From positions 29,496,001 through 29,560,000 of the forward strand of contig NC_045131.1 of the NCBI RefSeq assembly GCF_007655135.1: DNA of 64,000 nucleotides. Reading direction: 5' to 3'. A model generated the notes under the pieces. It was not told where the DNA came from, made no database searches, and saw only the letters and a list, made by a program, of their open reading frames with translations. This DNA comes from Punica granatum. Lineage: Eukaryota > Streptophyta > Magnoliopsida > Myrtales > Lythraceae. This document shows, one piece after another, positions 51,901 through 63,167 of this stretch (positions are counted from its first letter, which is position 1; the number at the start of each line of letters is the position of its first letter). The translations under genes and the position numbers were made by a program.

Positions 51901-54639
51901 ATGTCATTTTCACACTTTCTTGATAAATAAAATTGGTCTGAGATATCGTCCATCATGGAAATTAAATTGCTTATAAAATATGAGGGGCAATGCGGTCTTG
52001 AGGAAAATAGGTTATTCGGTTAATCCAACCGGAAAAATTGAATATTATGGTCAGTTTTACTTTAACAAATGCGATTCAGATATGGATATGCTTTTCTATT
52101 TTGAAAAGAAAACGAAGATCAAATTTATGACTTCGTTGTGGTTTGAGCCAAAATCCGCACTAAATCAAAGCCAAGCACCCCCTAATTCGTGATCGTTGTA
52201 CGCTCCTTAATCGGCTCCAGTCACCTGCATGCAGGCGAAACGGGTAAATAGTCCTAATTTCGCTCTCCAATTCTTGATGTTGGTGGCATCAATTCCCAGT
52301 TCTTTAAACCAAATTGATAATTGGGTGATAAAGGAGGGGATCAGTGTAGCAAGGCCAGGCTTCGCGCATGGGTCAAGGCTCACTCATAGTGGACCGTGAT
52401 TTTGTAAATCATCATCACTTTTCAGACAAATTTGCCATTCAATTTGCTGTTTCATTGTAAAATATATTGTTATCCAGACTGTGGTTTCATGATTCTATAA
52501 CATAAATTTGTCAAATTTTGTTTAAGATAACAATTTTACTTTAAATTTCTGTTAATAATCTTGCTTGTTTTGTTGAACTACAATTTAGTTTGTGAATAGA
52601 GAGCATGCTGGGCCATGAGAACCTTATAAACTTTGGGCTGAACAGGCCCATCGAGTCTGCCTCATGCCTTTGGCTATATGGATTCTGTTTTCATGCTCAA
52701 CAGGAAAAACGTTCCTCCAGTTCAAAGGAGATGCGTCCTTAATGAAGATTTAAATCATAACATAATCATATGAGATCAACGTAAGTTGGTTTAGGTAGGT
52801 CAATGCCCGCTTTTCTTAAACAATATTCCAAATTCGAGTCTTGTAAATGAAAAAAATTTATGATTAGAAGAGTTTTATCTCTCAATGAGTCCGAGTCCAC
52901 CCGGTTCGAACTAAGTTAGTCGGGACCATTTGAACTTTTGAATACCAAAGTCTACTCATCCTATATGAGAGAAAAGATTCACAAGACAAACCTGTTATTA
53001 TACTTATGCACAGACAGATCAGTAAACGCGAAAATTTGTAGTCATTCCTTTCTTTAGCTTAAAAATTTTTTGGTTATTTATTTCTTGAAAAATTTTATGA
53101 TTGATTTATCATCAACTTGGCTTGATTCAAGTGGTTCGGCGTCTATTCTCCTTAAGCAAAATCTCGAGTTCGAATTTTGTGAATGAAGAAAATTCACACC
53201 CGAAAGGCTTTTCCCCTTAATGAGCAAACCCGGCTCAATTAGGAGCCTAATTATACTTTCGGATATAAAGTTTCAGACCGAAAAAAATATTGAGAGTAGT
53301 ATAGTTTATCAATTATTCGTTCGAGAACTTCTATGCAGAAATATTACGCGCTGCCGCTATGCAGAAATATTGAGAGTAGTATAGTTTATCAAATTTTGTA
53401 TGTTCGTTGAATTTTATTTCATCCTCTTGAAAGTATCAGCTGAATCACAAATTAATATTGAACAGCTAAGAATATTGGAGGGGCAAGATGCTTATAGCGA
53501 GAGACAAGGTAACGGACAAAATAGAATCGAACACTGGATATAAACCTCCAGAGAAGAGAGAACATTCACAGTAGAGAGTAAGAAAATTCATTAGATAATA
53601 AATCGGAGATTAAAGCCGTCACCCTCCATTACAAACTCCGTACTAAGAAGAGTTTAATCCAATTTCTCAATTCTATTTAACTTTTCTACTCTAATACCCA
53701 GAGTTAAAAAGATTCACCCTCACCATTCTCGTGATTCAAAACTCTCTCAATCGGCCCCAGTAACTAACTAAAGTTTATTTTATAATTCGTACAAGACCCT
53801 ATTTATATTATCTAAAAGATACATTCTAAAAATATCATAATATTTCTACAAGAATATTTCTCGTTTGAATAGATTATGAGGTTACAAGTAATATAGAAAA
53901 TAATTTTGATTTTGATTTTTTCTCTCGTTTATCAGGTTTTTCAGATTTTGGGCTTAATGCAACACAATACGCTACTCTAAAGCAGAGAATTATAACATGC
54001 GTTTGCTTCATGTTGGTATAACTAATCATGCAGCGATGGATCTTTCCTATTAGGTTGTCTAAAATTATGGATCATGGCGGTGATGGCCATACTGAACCAA
54101 TCACCGTGTTGAACCAATAAAAAAGCTTGATAAGAATCATGTCTTGTCCCCTCTTGGTAACACGATGATAACTTTTATTTTTTTCTCCAATTGGGCCCTA
54201 ATCTTTTCTTCTTCTTTTTTTTTTGGAAGGGACATCAACGCAAAACATAGGGAGCCCACACGAAATATATATAGAACTATCACGAACTAAACAAGAAAAG
54301 AAGTCCATTAATGTTAACAATGCGCGTCACTAGAGAGAGGGTTAGATTCCGATTTATTGGTGGTGCCATAATATAGGATCTGTTGTCACAGTCACGAACC
54401 AAGGATAACAATAATAGGCCACGACACGGGATACTCTATGCTCCAATCCACAAAGATCCCGTAAAACACGTCTAGATCTAAGACCAAGAACCTTAAAACA
54501 TGTGTTGTATGTTGTAATTTTTCCTTTTATTTTTTCTTCTCTATCTCTATCTCTTATCAAACCTATGAGTCTTGAAAATAAAGCATATGGAAAAGACATT
54601 TTCATAGTCAAGTTGCAAATCTATAATCAAGTTACTTTG
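45950..54639. other. Long intergenic stretch, no gene seen
   Basis: AT-rich DNA. Contains SINE-like relics (reversed at about 46330-46480; forward at 52786-52960 and 53112-53285), tRNA-box-like debris at 49075-49135, a TA tract at 48035-48050 and a short doubled motif at 53337-53395. Open frames of 60-107 codons here are AT-biased and have no recognisable family. Confidence 0.55.
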
Positions 54640-55396
54640 AAAATAAAGCATATTGAAAAGACATTTCCTCTCAATAGTTCCTTTGAGAGCAAACTCTTTC
54701 TCAATGAATACCGCAATTCGAGCGACAAACACTTTACCCTCGATGGGCTCGATGGGATTATAGAAATAGTATTCTCGAGTTTCCTTAGGATACCTCACAA
54801 AGTAACATTTGTCCGATTTAGGACCAAGCTTATCCGAAGACTATCTCTTCACATAAGTTTCGCAACCTCATATCTTTAGAAAAGACATATTGGAACATTT
54901 CCCATACCATATCTCATATGATGTCTTTTCAACTGATTTCGATGGAACATAGTTTAATATGAGAGCGGCTGTCTGTAGAGCATATCCCTAGAAGGAGTCG
55001 GGTAAGTCCGCATGACTCATCAAAGATCAAATCATATCTCATAAAGTTCGATTCCTATTCTCAGCTACACCATTCCACTGTGGTGTTTCCGGTAGAGTCA
55101 GTTGGGATAGAATCTCACACTGTCTGAGATAGTCAGCAAACTCATAGCTCAAATATTCAGCTCCTCAATCTGATCAAAGAACTTTAATGCTCTTACCCAA
55201 CTGATTTTCCACTTCATTCTTAAATTCTTTAAACTTTTCAAAGGATTCGGATTTGTATTTCATCAAATACACATATCCAAATCTACTAAAATAATCAGTA
55301 AATATAATGAAGTAGAGATACCCACCTCAACAAACTTGTTCATTGGTCCACATACATCGGTATGTATGAGAGCTAGAAAATCACTAGCTCGCTTAC
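54640..55396 (-). pseudogene. Second Ty1/copia relic: integrase core, minus strand
   Basis: Read on the minus strand, the segment starts with IHTDVCGP (about 55375), passes the region equivalent to the second catalytic Asp and PQWNGVAENRNRTL (about 55060-55095), and ends in a YPKETREYYFYNP segment (about 54780). This is the order of a copia integrase. At least three stops fall where the family has Arg codons, each as TGA in place of CGA, and the frame shifts several times. It is inactive. The opposite orientation shows it is separate from the element at 32-34.8 kb. Confidence 0.8.
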
Positions 55397-56865
55397 TAAC
55401 CGACTCCCAACTGACCAGACCCGGTCGACCTAACCAGGCCTACTCCTTATTTAAATGCCGACTACAGTTATCGGTACCTCTGACAACAATAAAAATGGTG
55501 CAACCTCTTCGTCTTCGGCTTATCGCTCCACCATCATAGCCTCTCCCTCCTTTTGCATTAAGGAATTGTTCCCTTATTTAGTTTTGGACCACTGCTACTT
55601 TATTCCGCTCTTGTATCGAACTACTTTTGTTAGCTCGGGGCACCTAGAGCCTACCTCGGTTGTTTTGTTTATCTTGTTGCAGAGTGGAGTGGCAGAGGCG
55701 AATTTATTTGGCAACTCGACATCTTTCTCGACTCGATCATTGGTCCGTACCATTCGACACTACTAAGTAATCCTCGGTTTGACTACTACCGTGGTCAATG
55801 ATTTGAATCGATCGATGCTTCTTAGTGGTTTGGTTTGACCTGCTGGCTTGGTTGACTGCCTTCCCGGGCCCGCCAAATTGGTCGATAGCCTAGTGTCTTC
55901 TCTGATTTGCCAGATTGGTTGACAGCCCTCCCCTGTCGTGACTCTGATTCTACCTATCAGTACTGTTCATTGAAGGGTTCCTGGCACACGAGTACAACTC
56001 AAGACTCCTTGCTTTGCTTTGATATCGAGGTCTCTATGGAATCTTGATAACAGATAGTTGAGTTCTACATGGATAGATGGCTTGATAACCTTCCTGTTTT
56101 ACCCAGGTCCATGTGTGACGGCAGAGGATTTTGATCGGAATCTTGGATAGCTAATACCCCTTACTTTCCACTTCAGTTTCTTCTGTGTAGTATGTCCAGG
56201 AGGACTTGGTTAATTTTAATCTTGTAATCTTTGTTTTCTTAAGCATTTTCACCTTGTACTTGAAAAATGTTTAAGAATTTTTATGATTTAGAGGAAACTC
56301 TGTCAATTGACTCAATTATAATACATAATACTAATATCATGCTTTAACATTATAAATGGCGTGATTACAATCCTAAAAGAATAAATGAAATAAACTCATG
56401 CATAGTAGTAAACTATGATAGAGTAAAATTGACTACGTCTGTAATATATGAAGTTAATGATTATTCTGAAAATTATCATTGGAATCAATACATTAAGGCA
56501 ATAAATAAATATAAATTAGTAATAATACAACAATTTTTTAAATTTTATTATTAAAAATAAAATAAGTATATATTATGGGAAGTTCCGACAAAAGTATAAA
56601 AACTGATATAAAAATAAATTTCATTCTAAAGTAGTTAATTAATAGTTAATAATATTTATGAATAAATTTTACAATTTGTATGAATGTATGGTCGTAATAC
56701 AAAATAAAATTTTAACACGTCAAAATATGAATTGCAAATAATACTATTTAAGAAAAAAAATTACAAAATGAAACTGGTTTTATAAATTTGTAGGAACTTA
56801 TTATTGTAATGTATATATCCATTAATTGGCGATATTTAATATGCTCGTTGTTATTACCAATCGAC
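55397..56865. other. Intergenic, no gene seen
   Basis: Up to about 56200 the base composition is more balanced and may be further decayed copia sequence; after that it is AT-rich. No protein family was recognised. The gypsy LTR begins at 56866. Confidence 0.5.
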
Positions 56866-59068
56866 TGTGCGCACCCGAATTTCGTCTCGTCGGGGCACGC
56901 GTGCGCGCGCCTATGCAACGCGGCTTGGGAGTGTCCACCTTCCCGAGGACGCGCGATGGACGCACGTGAGAAGGAGTCGTCACTTGCCATTTTACGACCC
57001 GAAGGTCGAGTGCCGGCAAGTTACCCGGGTCTAGGGGTACGGGGTACACCTAATTGCTAAGGCATATGGTCTGCGAAACCCGAGGTTCCGAATTCGGGGA
57101 TTCTGTTACATGCGAGCCTATATCTCGCATGCCCTATCGGTACTCTAGCTTGTCTAAGCTTGCCATTTTAATTTAATTACCGCTTAATTAAGTTCCGCTC
57201 ATCTTACGCGTTTTGACACCGTAAATTCGAAGGAACACTCTGACCGTCCACTCTCCGACCGGGATTCTTACATGAATAAATGTACAACATAAATCCTTAC
57301 TTTGTTCTCTCAAATAAATAGAATACAAATTACAACAATTGAGTCCCGGTCGGTTCGTGTTCGGTTATTATTCCACTCGTGGCTCACCGCGTGGTTTGAG
57401 TAACCGAAACCGAAATTAAAGCAACGCGGGCTCCGTGAGCCGGGGGTCGGGTCCAACCGAGCCAACGGATGGTGAAAGAATCACGTGACTCTCTTGATAG
57501 CCGTAGGATCGGTCGAGCTCCCGGGTCATGTCCGGCCGCGACTTACTTACTCGATCCGAGTCGTCTTCCACATAGACACTACTAGGAACGCAGCAGTAAG
57601 TCGAAACAGGACCCGATTCCGCACTCGGGTTGCGTGCGCTAGGTGTGTGGGGGCGTTGGACCCCGTGATTGACAAAAGAGGGTGTTGGACCCTGTGTATA
57701 TCGTATTCCTAGGGATCCGGGCTCAACTTGCAATAAATAAATAGAAAACAGAAAGTTGTGTCTTTTAATGTCGTGTTTACGTGATTAACCGATTCGTGCG
57801 GGATTTCGATCAAAGCGAATCTAATTATTCACATGTGCATATGAACAATCAAAATCAGTCACGGCGGAATTTAATTTGTCAATTTTAAGTCCGAATAATT
57901 AATTAAACCAATTTTTGATGTATTTAATCGATTTAATTCTCTTAAAGCCGAGTGAACATGAGATTGGTTCGTGTGAATTCGTTCTTGCTTCAAACAAGCG
58001 GTTTTAATGTCGAGTAATTAAAAACGTTCAAATTCGTGCTTTCATCGGTTTAATTAAAACACAATTATTTATTTATTTTTTATTGTTCCATTTTTCCTAT
58101 TTCCCAATTTTTGAATTTTTGAATATATTTTTTTTTAAACACGACAATCACAAATTTTCACCGCAATTATCGAATTTATTCATAAATTGAGTCCTACGCA
58201 TGCCACTAAGTCGGAATAATATACCTAGTCTCGGTTTAAGTCGGAAACAGTGCAGTTGGACCGGATTGGAGGCGGTATGAACAGTGCAGACCGGCTGGAC
58301 GGGAGCTGGGCCGAGCGGACGAGTGCTGGGCCGGGCGTGGCGAACTGGGCCGAACGCGCGGGTAATGGGCCGCGAAGGGAATTGGGCCGCAGAAGGGAGC
58401 AGCTGGGCCACGATGGGCCGAATGAGCTGGACTACTCGCTGGACCGAATGGGCCGCTGCTGGCTGGGCTGGACCCCTGCTGAACCGGGCTGAACGGCTGC
58501 CGCTGGGCCGGACTGAATGGCTGGGCTGCCGGGCGGTTGGGCGGATACCTGTGTTCGCCCGGAGAGGAGGAACCGGCGGTTAGCAAAAAAAAAAATAACG
58601 AAACAGAGGAGAAGGAGGGGTTCGGTTCGGGGCGGCCGAGCGACTCGGGTGGCGGCGAAAGGCGAACTGGAGGCCGGACGAGGAGCCAAGGGAGCCGAGG
58701 CGAGGGAGAGCGGGAGAGCTCCGGGCTGGGGTGTCCGGACGAGCCGAGGGCAAAGTAGGTGAGAGATCCGAAGGTCGCAGGTGAGCTGGGGGCAAAGAAA
58801 TCAAGAGGAAGAGAGGGCGTGAGGGAGCCGAGAGATTCGAGGTTGAACTGAGGGAGTCGTTCCGTGGGCGAGTTGCGGGTTTCGGATCCGAGAGAGAACG
58901 TCGAATGTGTGAGATGGGTGTCCGAGCTGGGGGAAATTCCGGAAAATCGAGCTCGGAGGTTTCCGGTCGTGGGTGAGCTGAGGGAAAGCGCGAGCTGTGG
59001 GAAAAATTTCTTCGTGTCTGAGTCCCCCCGAATTTTTCGTGTGAGATTCGGTTTTGTCCCGAAAAAAA

Positions 59069-59111
<43 letters not shown>

Positions 59112-59739
59112 TCGGCGTTTGCGTGTCGGAAATCGTCGAGAGAAGAGAGAGCGAGAGAGAGTTGGAAATCGTTGGTGTGCAGAGAAGTCGCGTGCGCAGA
59201 GGAGTTGGCGTGCGGCAGGCTCGGGTCGGATCGCAGCAGGCTCGGTTCCGACTCTGTCAGAGGAAGAAGAAAAGGAAAAGGAAAAGAAAGAAAAAAGAAG
59301 AAGAGAACAGGAAAGAAAATGATGAAAGAGGAGCAGCAGCAGTGACTTCTGACCGTTGCTTTTTTTTTTTTTTTTCGAATTACAAAATCGATGCGCGTAT
59401 AAATTTAAAATCTCGTCTTCTTGATCGGACGTCGGAAAAAAATTCGAGACCGGCATCACGCTCCGAAAAATTTGATGATCGATATTACGCGATAAAATTA
59501 TTTTCAATCTCGAATTTTGTCCCGAATTTAGAAAATTGACGTCGATGTACGCGAAATTCGTAAACGTCCCAAATAGTATTATTTTGAAAAATCATAAATT
59601 TGGTGCTAGATTAGGAAAATGTGCTATCTCCGAAAAGTGGTGAATACTAGGGTAATTAACCGGAAATACTTCCCTCACGGGTGGCAAAAACGACGATTCT
59701 ACCCCTCTGAAGCCGGTGGACCAAAATTGGGTGCTGACA
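56866..59739 (-). mobile_element. 3' LTR (2.87 kb) of a Ty3/gypsy element, minus orientation
   Basis: On the minus strand the repeat begins TGTCAGCACCC (59739) and ends GGGTGCGCACA (56866), so its tips are an 11-bp imperfect inverted repeat starting with TG and ending with CA. A purine-rich tract, AAAGAGGGGCAAGC, directly precedes the start, as expected for a polypurine tract beside a 3' LTR. The LTR is much GC-richer than its surroundings. It contains a (GA)n tract (59072-59106), a cluster of TGGGCC hexamers (58307-58509) and long but compositionally biased open frames that I do not call as genes. The 5' LTR lies beyond the window, so age and target duplication cannot be read here. Confidence 0.75.
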
Positions 59740-59833
59740 GCTTGCCCCTCTTTGGTTGCGTGTTCGGATAGAGGATGCAGCCAAAGATCATGAGAAGCAC
59801 CCCATCGGATGCGTGGGAGAGAATTGTGCAAGT

Positions 59834-60560
59834 GCATGGACCCTGCAGAAAAGTAATGATGGGACTCGGCCCTGCAAAAGAGTAAAGATGGGACTCGGCC
59901 CTGCAGGAAAGTGATGACGGGACTCGACCCTGCAGAATAGTGATGATGGGACTTGGCCCTGCATAAAAGTAAAGATGGGACTCGGCCCTGCAGAAAAGTA
60001 ATGATGAGACTCGGCCCTGCAGAATAATGACGATGGGACTCGGCCCTGCATAAAAGTAAAGATGGGACTCGGCCCTGTAGAAAAGTAATGATGGGACTCG
60101 GCCCTGCAGAATAATGATGATGGGACTCGGCCCTGCATGAAAGTGAAGATGGGACTCGGCCCTGCAGAAAAGTGAAGACGGGACTCGGCCCTGCATAAGA
60201 GTAAGATGGGACTCGGCCCTGCAGAATATTAAACAAGGGACTCGGCCCTGCATAAAAGTAAAGATGAGACTCGGCCCTGCAAAAAAAAATGATGACGGGA
60301 CTCGGCCCTGCATAAAAGTAAAGATGGGACTCGGCCCTGCAAAAAAGTGATGACAGGATTCGGCCCTGCAGAAAAGTAAAGATGGGACTCGGCCCTGCAA
60401 AAAAAGATGATGACGGGATTCGGCCCTGCAGAAAAGTAATGATGGGACTCGGCCCTGCAGAATAGTAACGATGGGACTCGGCCCTGCATAAAAGTAAAGA
60501 TGGGACTCGGCCCTGCAGAAAAGTGATGACGGGACTTGGCCCTGCCTGAAAGTGAGCGCC
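59834..60560. repeat. 29-bp tandem array (about 25 copies) between gag and the 3' LTR
   Basis: The unit is close to GGGACTCGGCCCTGCA followed by GAAAAGTAATGAT. Starts at 59861, 59890 and 59919 give a period of 29, with occasional 28-30. The GGGACTCGGCCCTGCA half is strongly conserved and the A-rich half varies. It lies about 95 bp inside the 3' LTR, the place where Tat-lineage gypsy elements carry hypervariable 3' UTR tandem repeats. All three minus-strand frames are open or nearly so across it. Confidence 0.92.
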
Positions 60561-63167
60561 TACATATCCCGCGAGACCGGGAATCAGCGTCTGCCATAGT
60601 TCTTGCCGCTTGGTATTTGTGATCCTGACATCATTAGCAAGTCGTAGTGAGTTATTAACGATGTATGGGTGTATCAATGTTTATGACGATGACGCCATTG
60701 TGACACACGATGCTTCAATTTTGGGTTCCCTAGGTGACCCGTGAAGAATTTTGCTTTGACAAATACGACTGGATCCCGCTTTCAAAGGCCTCAATGCGAG
60801 GCCTTTAGGGGCTTTTGTCGACCATGCATTGGCATATTAAGACGTCCTCAGTGATGCCCTGGCGACTCTATCGACTGTTCGACGCGCCTGTCGGCTTAAG
60901 ACCCTTCTCATCAGGGTAGCGCAAGGCGGCTGCATTTGTGACCGCATGGAGAGTTTTTGTGCAAATTTGATCAGACCTCGGTCTAGTCATTCCAGAGTGT
61001 TATGACTAGACTCCCGGAAAGGAATGTTTGGGATTTTGGCTTTGTAGTAGCCAATTAAAGGGTGGATGTGACCCATTTGGAGTTATGTAAATGACAAGGA
61101 GAAAAGAGAAAGTTTAGGGAGCACGTTGCCCCAAGCTAAAAGGATACACGGGTTCACGCCTTCAGTGAGATGTACCTCCCTTTCTCTTCCGTCCTTCGGT
61201 TGGTGTTGGTTGTCTTGAACTGCTTGGATTGCGTGCTTGGTCGCCCACTGTGCTTGAGAAAGAATCTGCTTTGGACGGTTGAGTTTGGTAGGAGAGCCAA
61301 TCGGGGATCGCGTTGGAGTAGATAACCTGGCCATTTCCCTTGGGGATCCCTGGTCCGCGCAGTGTGCGAGAGGCTAAAGTGATTGTTTTGTTTATCTCTC
61401 ATATTACTCTCCTTTTGCTACGGTCACCCATCTCGGGGCCGTACCTCTTAACCTAAAGGGGATAAGCTCTCCTTTTGCCACGACTGCCCCCATCGGGATT
61501 TTCAATCGTGCCTCTCTCTTACCCTAGCTTTTGCCTAGGTCGCCCCGAGGGGTTTTCGACCTAGCGGGCTCGATTCTTTTGTCTCTCAAGTTTGCGAGGG
61601 CGAAGGGTTCAAATGATTCGACCTCCGAGTGCATTCTGTCTCCGTCGAGGAGTGGTGTCTGCTGCTTCCCCTTTTTTGTCGGGGTTTATTGACTGCTTTT
61701 GAATTGGCGGTGCCGGTGCTTTTGGTGAACGTCGGCGTTGCCTTGTTTGTTCATTGGCGGGTTTTTCCCGCGTCTTTTCTCTCTCTCTTCCTTGGCGATT
61801 TTTTTCGCTTCTTTTCGCTCTGTTTTTTTTTTCTTGCAGTTGGGGTTTGTTTCGTGCCCCGTGTCTTTGTTTGAAACTTCTCGACCTTGCCTCGCCGAGG
61901 CCGCTTTGGTGTGCTTCGCCTCGTGGAGACTCGTTGCATGTTGCTAGCCCTATTTTGTGAGGACTGGCTTTCTTGGAAGTTTGACTCTTATGCACTCGGA
62001 AGCCGACCTTCGTGTCATTTGCCCTTGCAAGCATTACAAGTGAACTTCCCCTATTGTCTAAGAAAAGAAAATGCGGGACTGCTCCGTGAATAAACAACTG
62101 ATGTTGCCCCTGTACGAATGTTAGACGGGGATGCCCCGGTCTTCATTTGTTAAACTGGCCCGTGGCAGGCTCCTGGTGGGATATCCCCGATCGTTTCTTG
62201 TTGTTCTTACGGCGTGTGCCTCTCGGAGGGTACACGCTGTTGGAGTTGTCGGATGTTCGAGAAAGACGGTCGCATTGATGCTGAGTGATTCGCTCGATTG
62301 TCCTCGTCTTCGGCTTCGTAGGGGGGGTACCTCATGGTCGGACCCTTTTCCGATCAAAGTAAAAGGGTGAAGGGCCCGATAGAGTTCTCGATGAGGTGTG
62401 AACCCGCGCATCGCTCTTTGCTTGCGACCGGCATGTCCCTGTGAAATACGACAAAGGAAGTGATGGATCAGGCGATTATGCGGTGGAATGTGTGGTAAGA
62501 AATGTGGAGCGGACCCATGGGAAATCCCTTCGTCCATCGCGTGGCCCATGGGTGCCACTCATGGGGGTCATTCGTTCCCGGAAAACTAGTTATCACCACA
62601 CTGGAGTGGTTAGGAGGTGGCCGGGGGCGGCATGAGTGTACTTTCCTCCGACACGGGTAGGTAAATGCAGCCGTCCTAGAGACCGAGGAGCCGGGTCCCA
62701 CGGGGACATGCGAATCGAACAGGTTCGAAAGAACCAATAGGGCGTCCTGAGAACTGTCCTAATGCCCCTTTCTAGTCAGGAGTCCGTCTGGGAATGCATT
62801 CAGATATACGTAAAGAGCGAGTTTAGGGGAGGAATGTGTGTTTGCAAGGCGCATGGTTCCCCTTCTGTTGGTTAATATCCACCGCGGTGGGTGGGTCGGC
62901 ATCTCAAAAGCGCAGCTCGGAATAACACAAGCCACTGTGTCGGTTGGTTGCATGTGAGTGGAACCTAGCAATGAAAATAATTATTTTCAGCGGGCGAAAG
63001 TGCTTGAAATAAATGAGGAGAAAGAATGTACAGATGCGACGATTTCAAAAACATGCGAAGATATTTTCATTAAGATCGACATTTGCGTTACAACAACAAA
63101 AAAATCCTCTTCCGCCGTGCGGCTTATAGTTTCGACTGCACGTAGGGAACGTTTTATGTAGGTAGTC
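60561..63167. other. Internal gypsy-element region without recognisable pol
   Basis: About 2.6 kb lies between the end of gag and the tandem array. Protease, reverse transcriptase, RNase H and integrase should be here but no such motif is seen in any long frame. Open frames such as 61609-62097 (minus) and 61629-61874 (plus) are low-complexity. The composition is GC-balanced, like the rest of the element. Confidence 0.6.

Noticed and set aside
55455..55766. 103-codon open frame on the plus strand
   Set aside because: Ser/Leu-rich with no family resemblance, next to a minus-strand copia relic; likely chance.
58236..59507. 423-codon open frame on the minus strand
   Set aside because: It lies wholly inside the gypsy LTR, is Ser/Pro/Arg/Leu-rich, includes the translated (GA)n tract and resembles no family; it reflects GC-rich composition.
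59834..60560. CRISPR-like regular 29-bp periodicity
   Set aside because: Units are directly abutting with no unique spacers, in plant nuclear DNA; it is a tandem satellite.
59592..60677. 361-codon repetitive open frame on the minus strand
   Set aside because: It is the translation of the 29-bp array plus LTR edge. The same peptide period appears in the other two frames, so it is explained by the repeat and not called a gene, though reported as a curiosity.
61609..62097. 162-codon Arg/Lys-rich open frame on the minus strand
   Set aside because: Low complexity, no gypsy protein motif, and open frames overlap it on the other strand; treated as composition.
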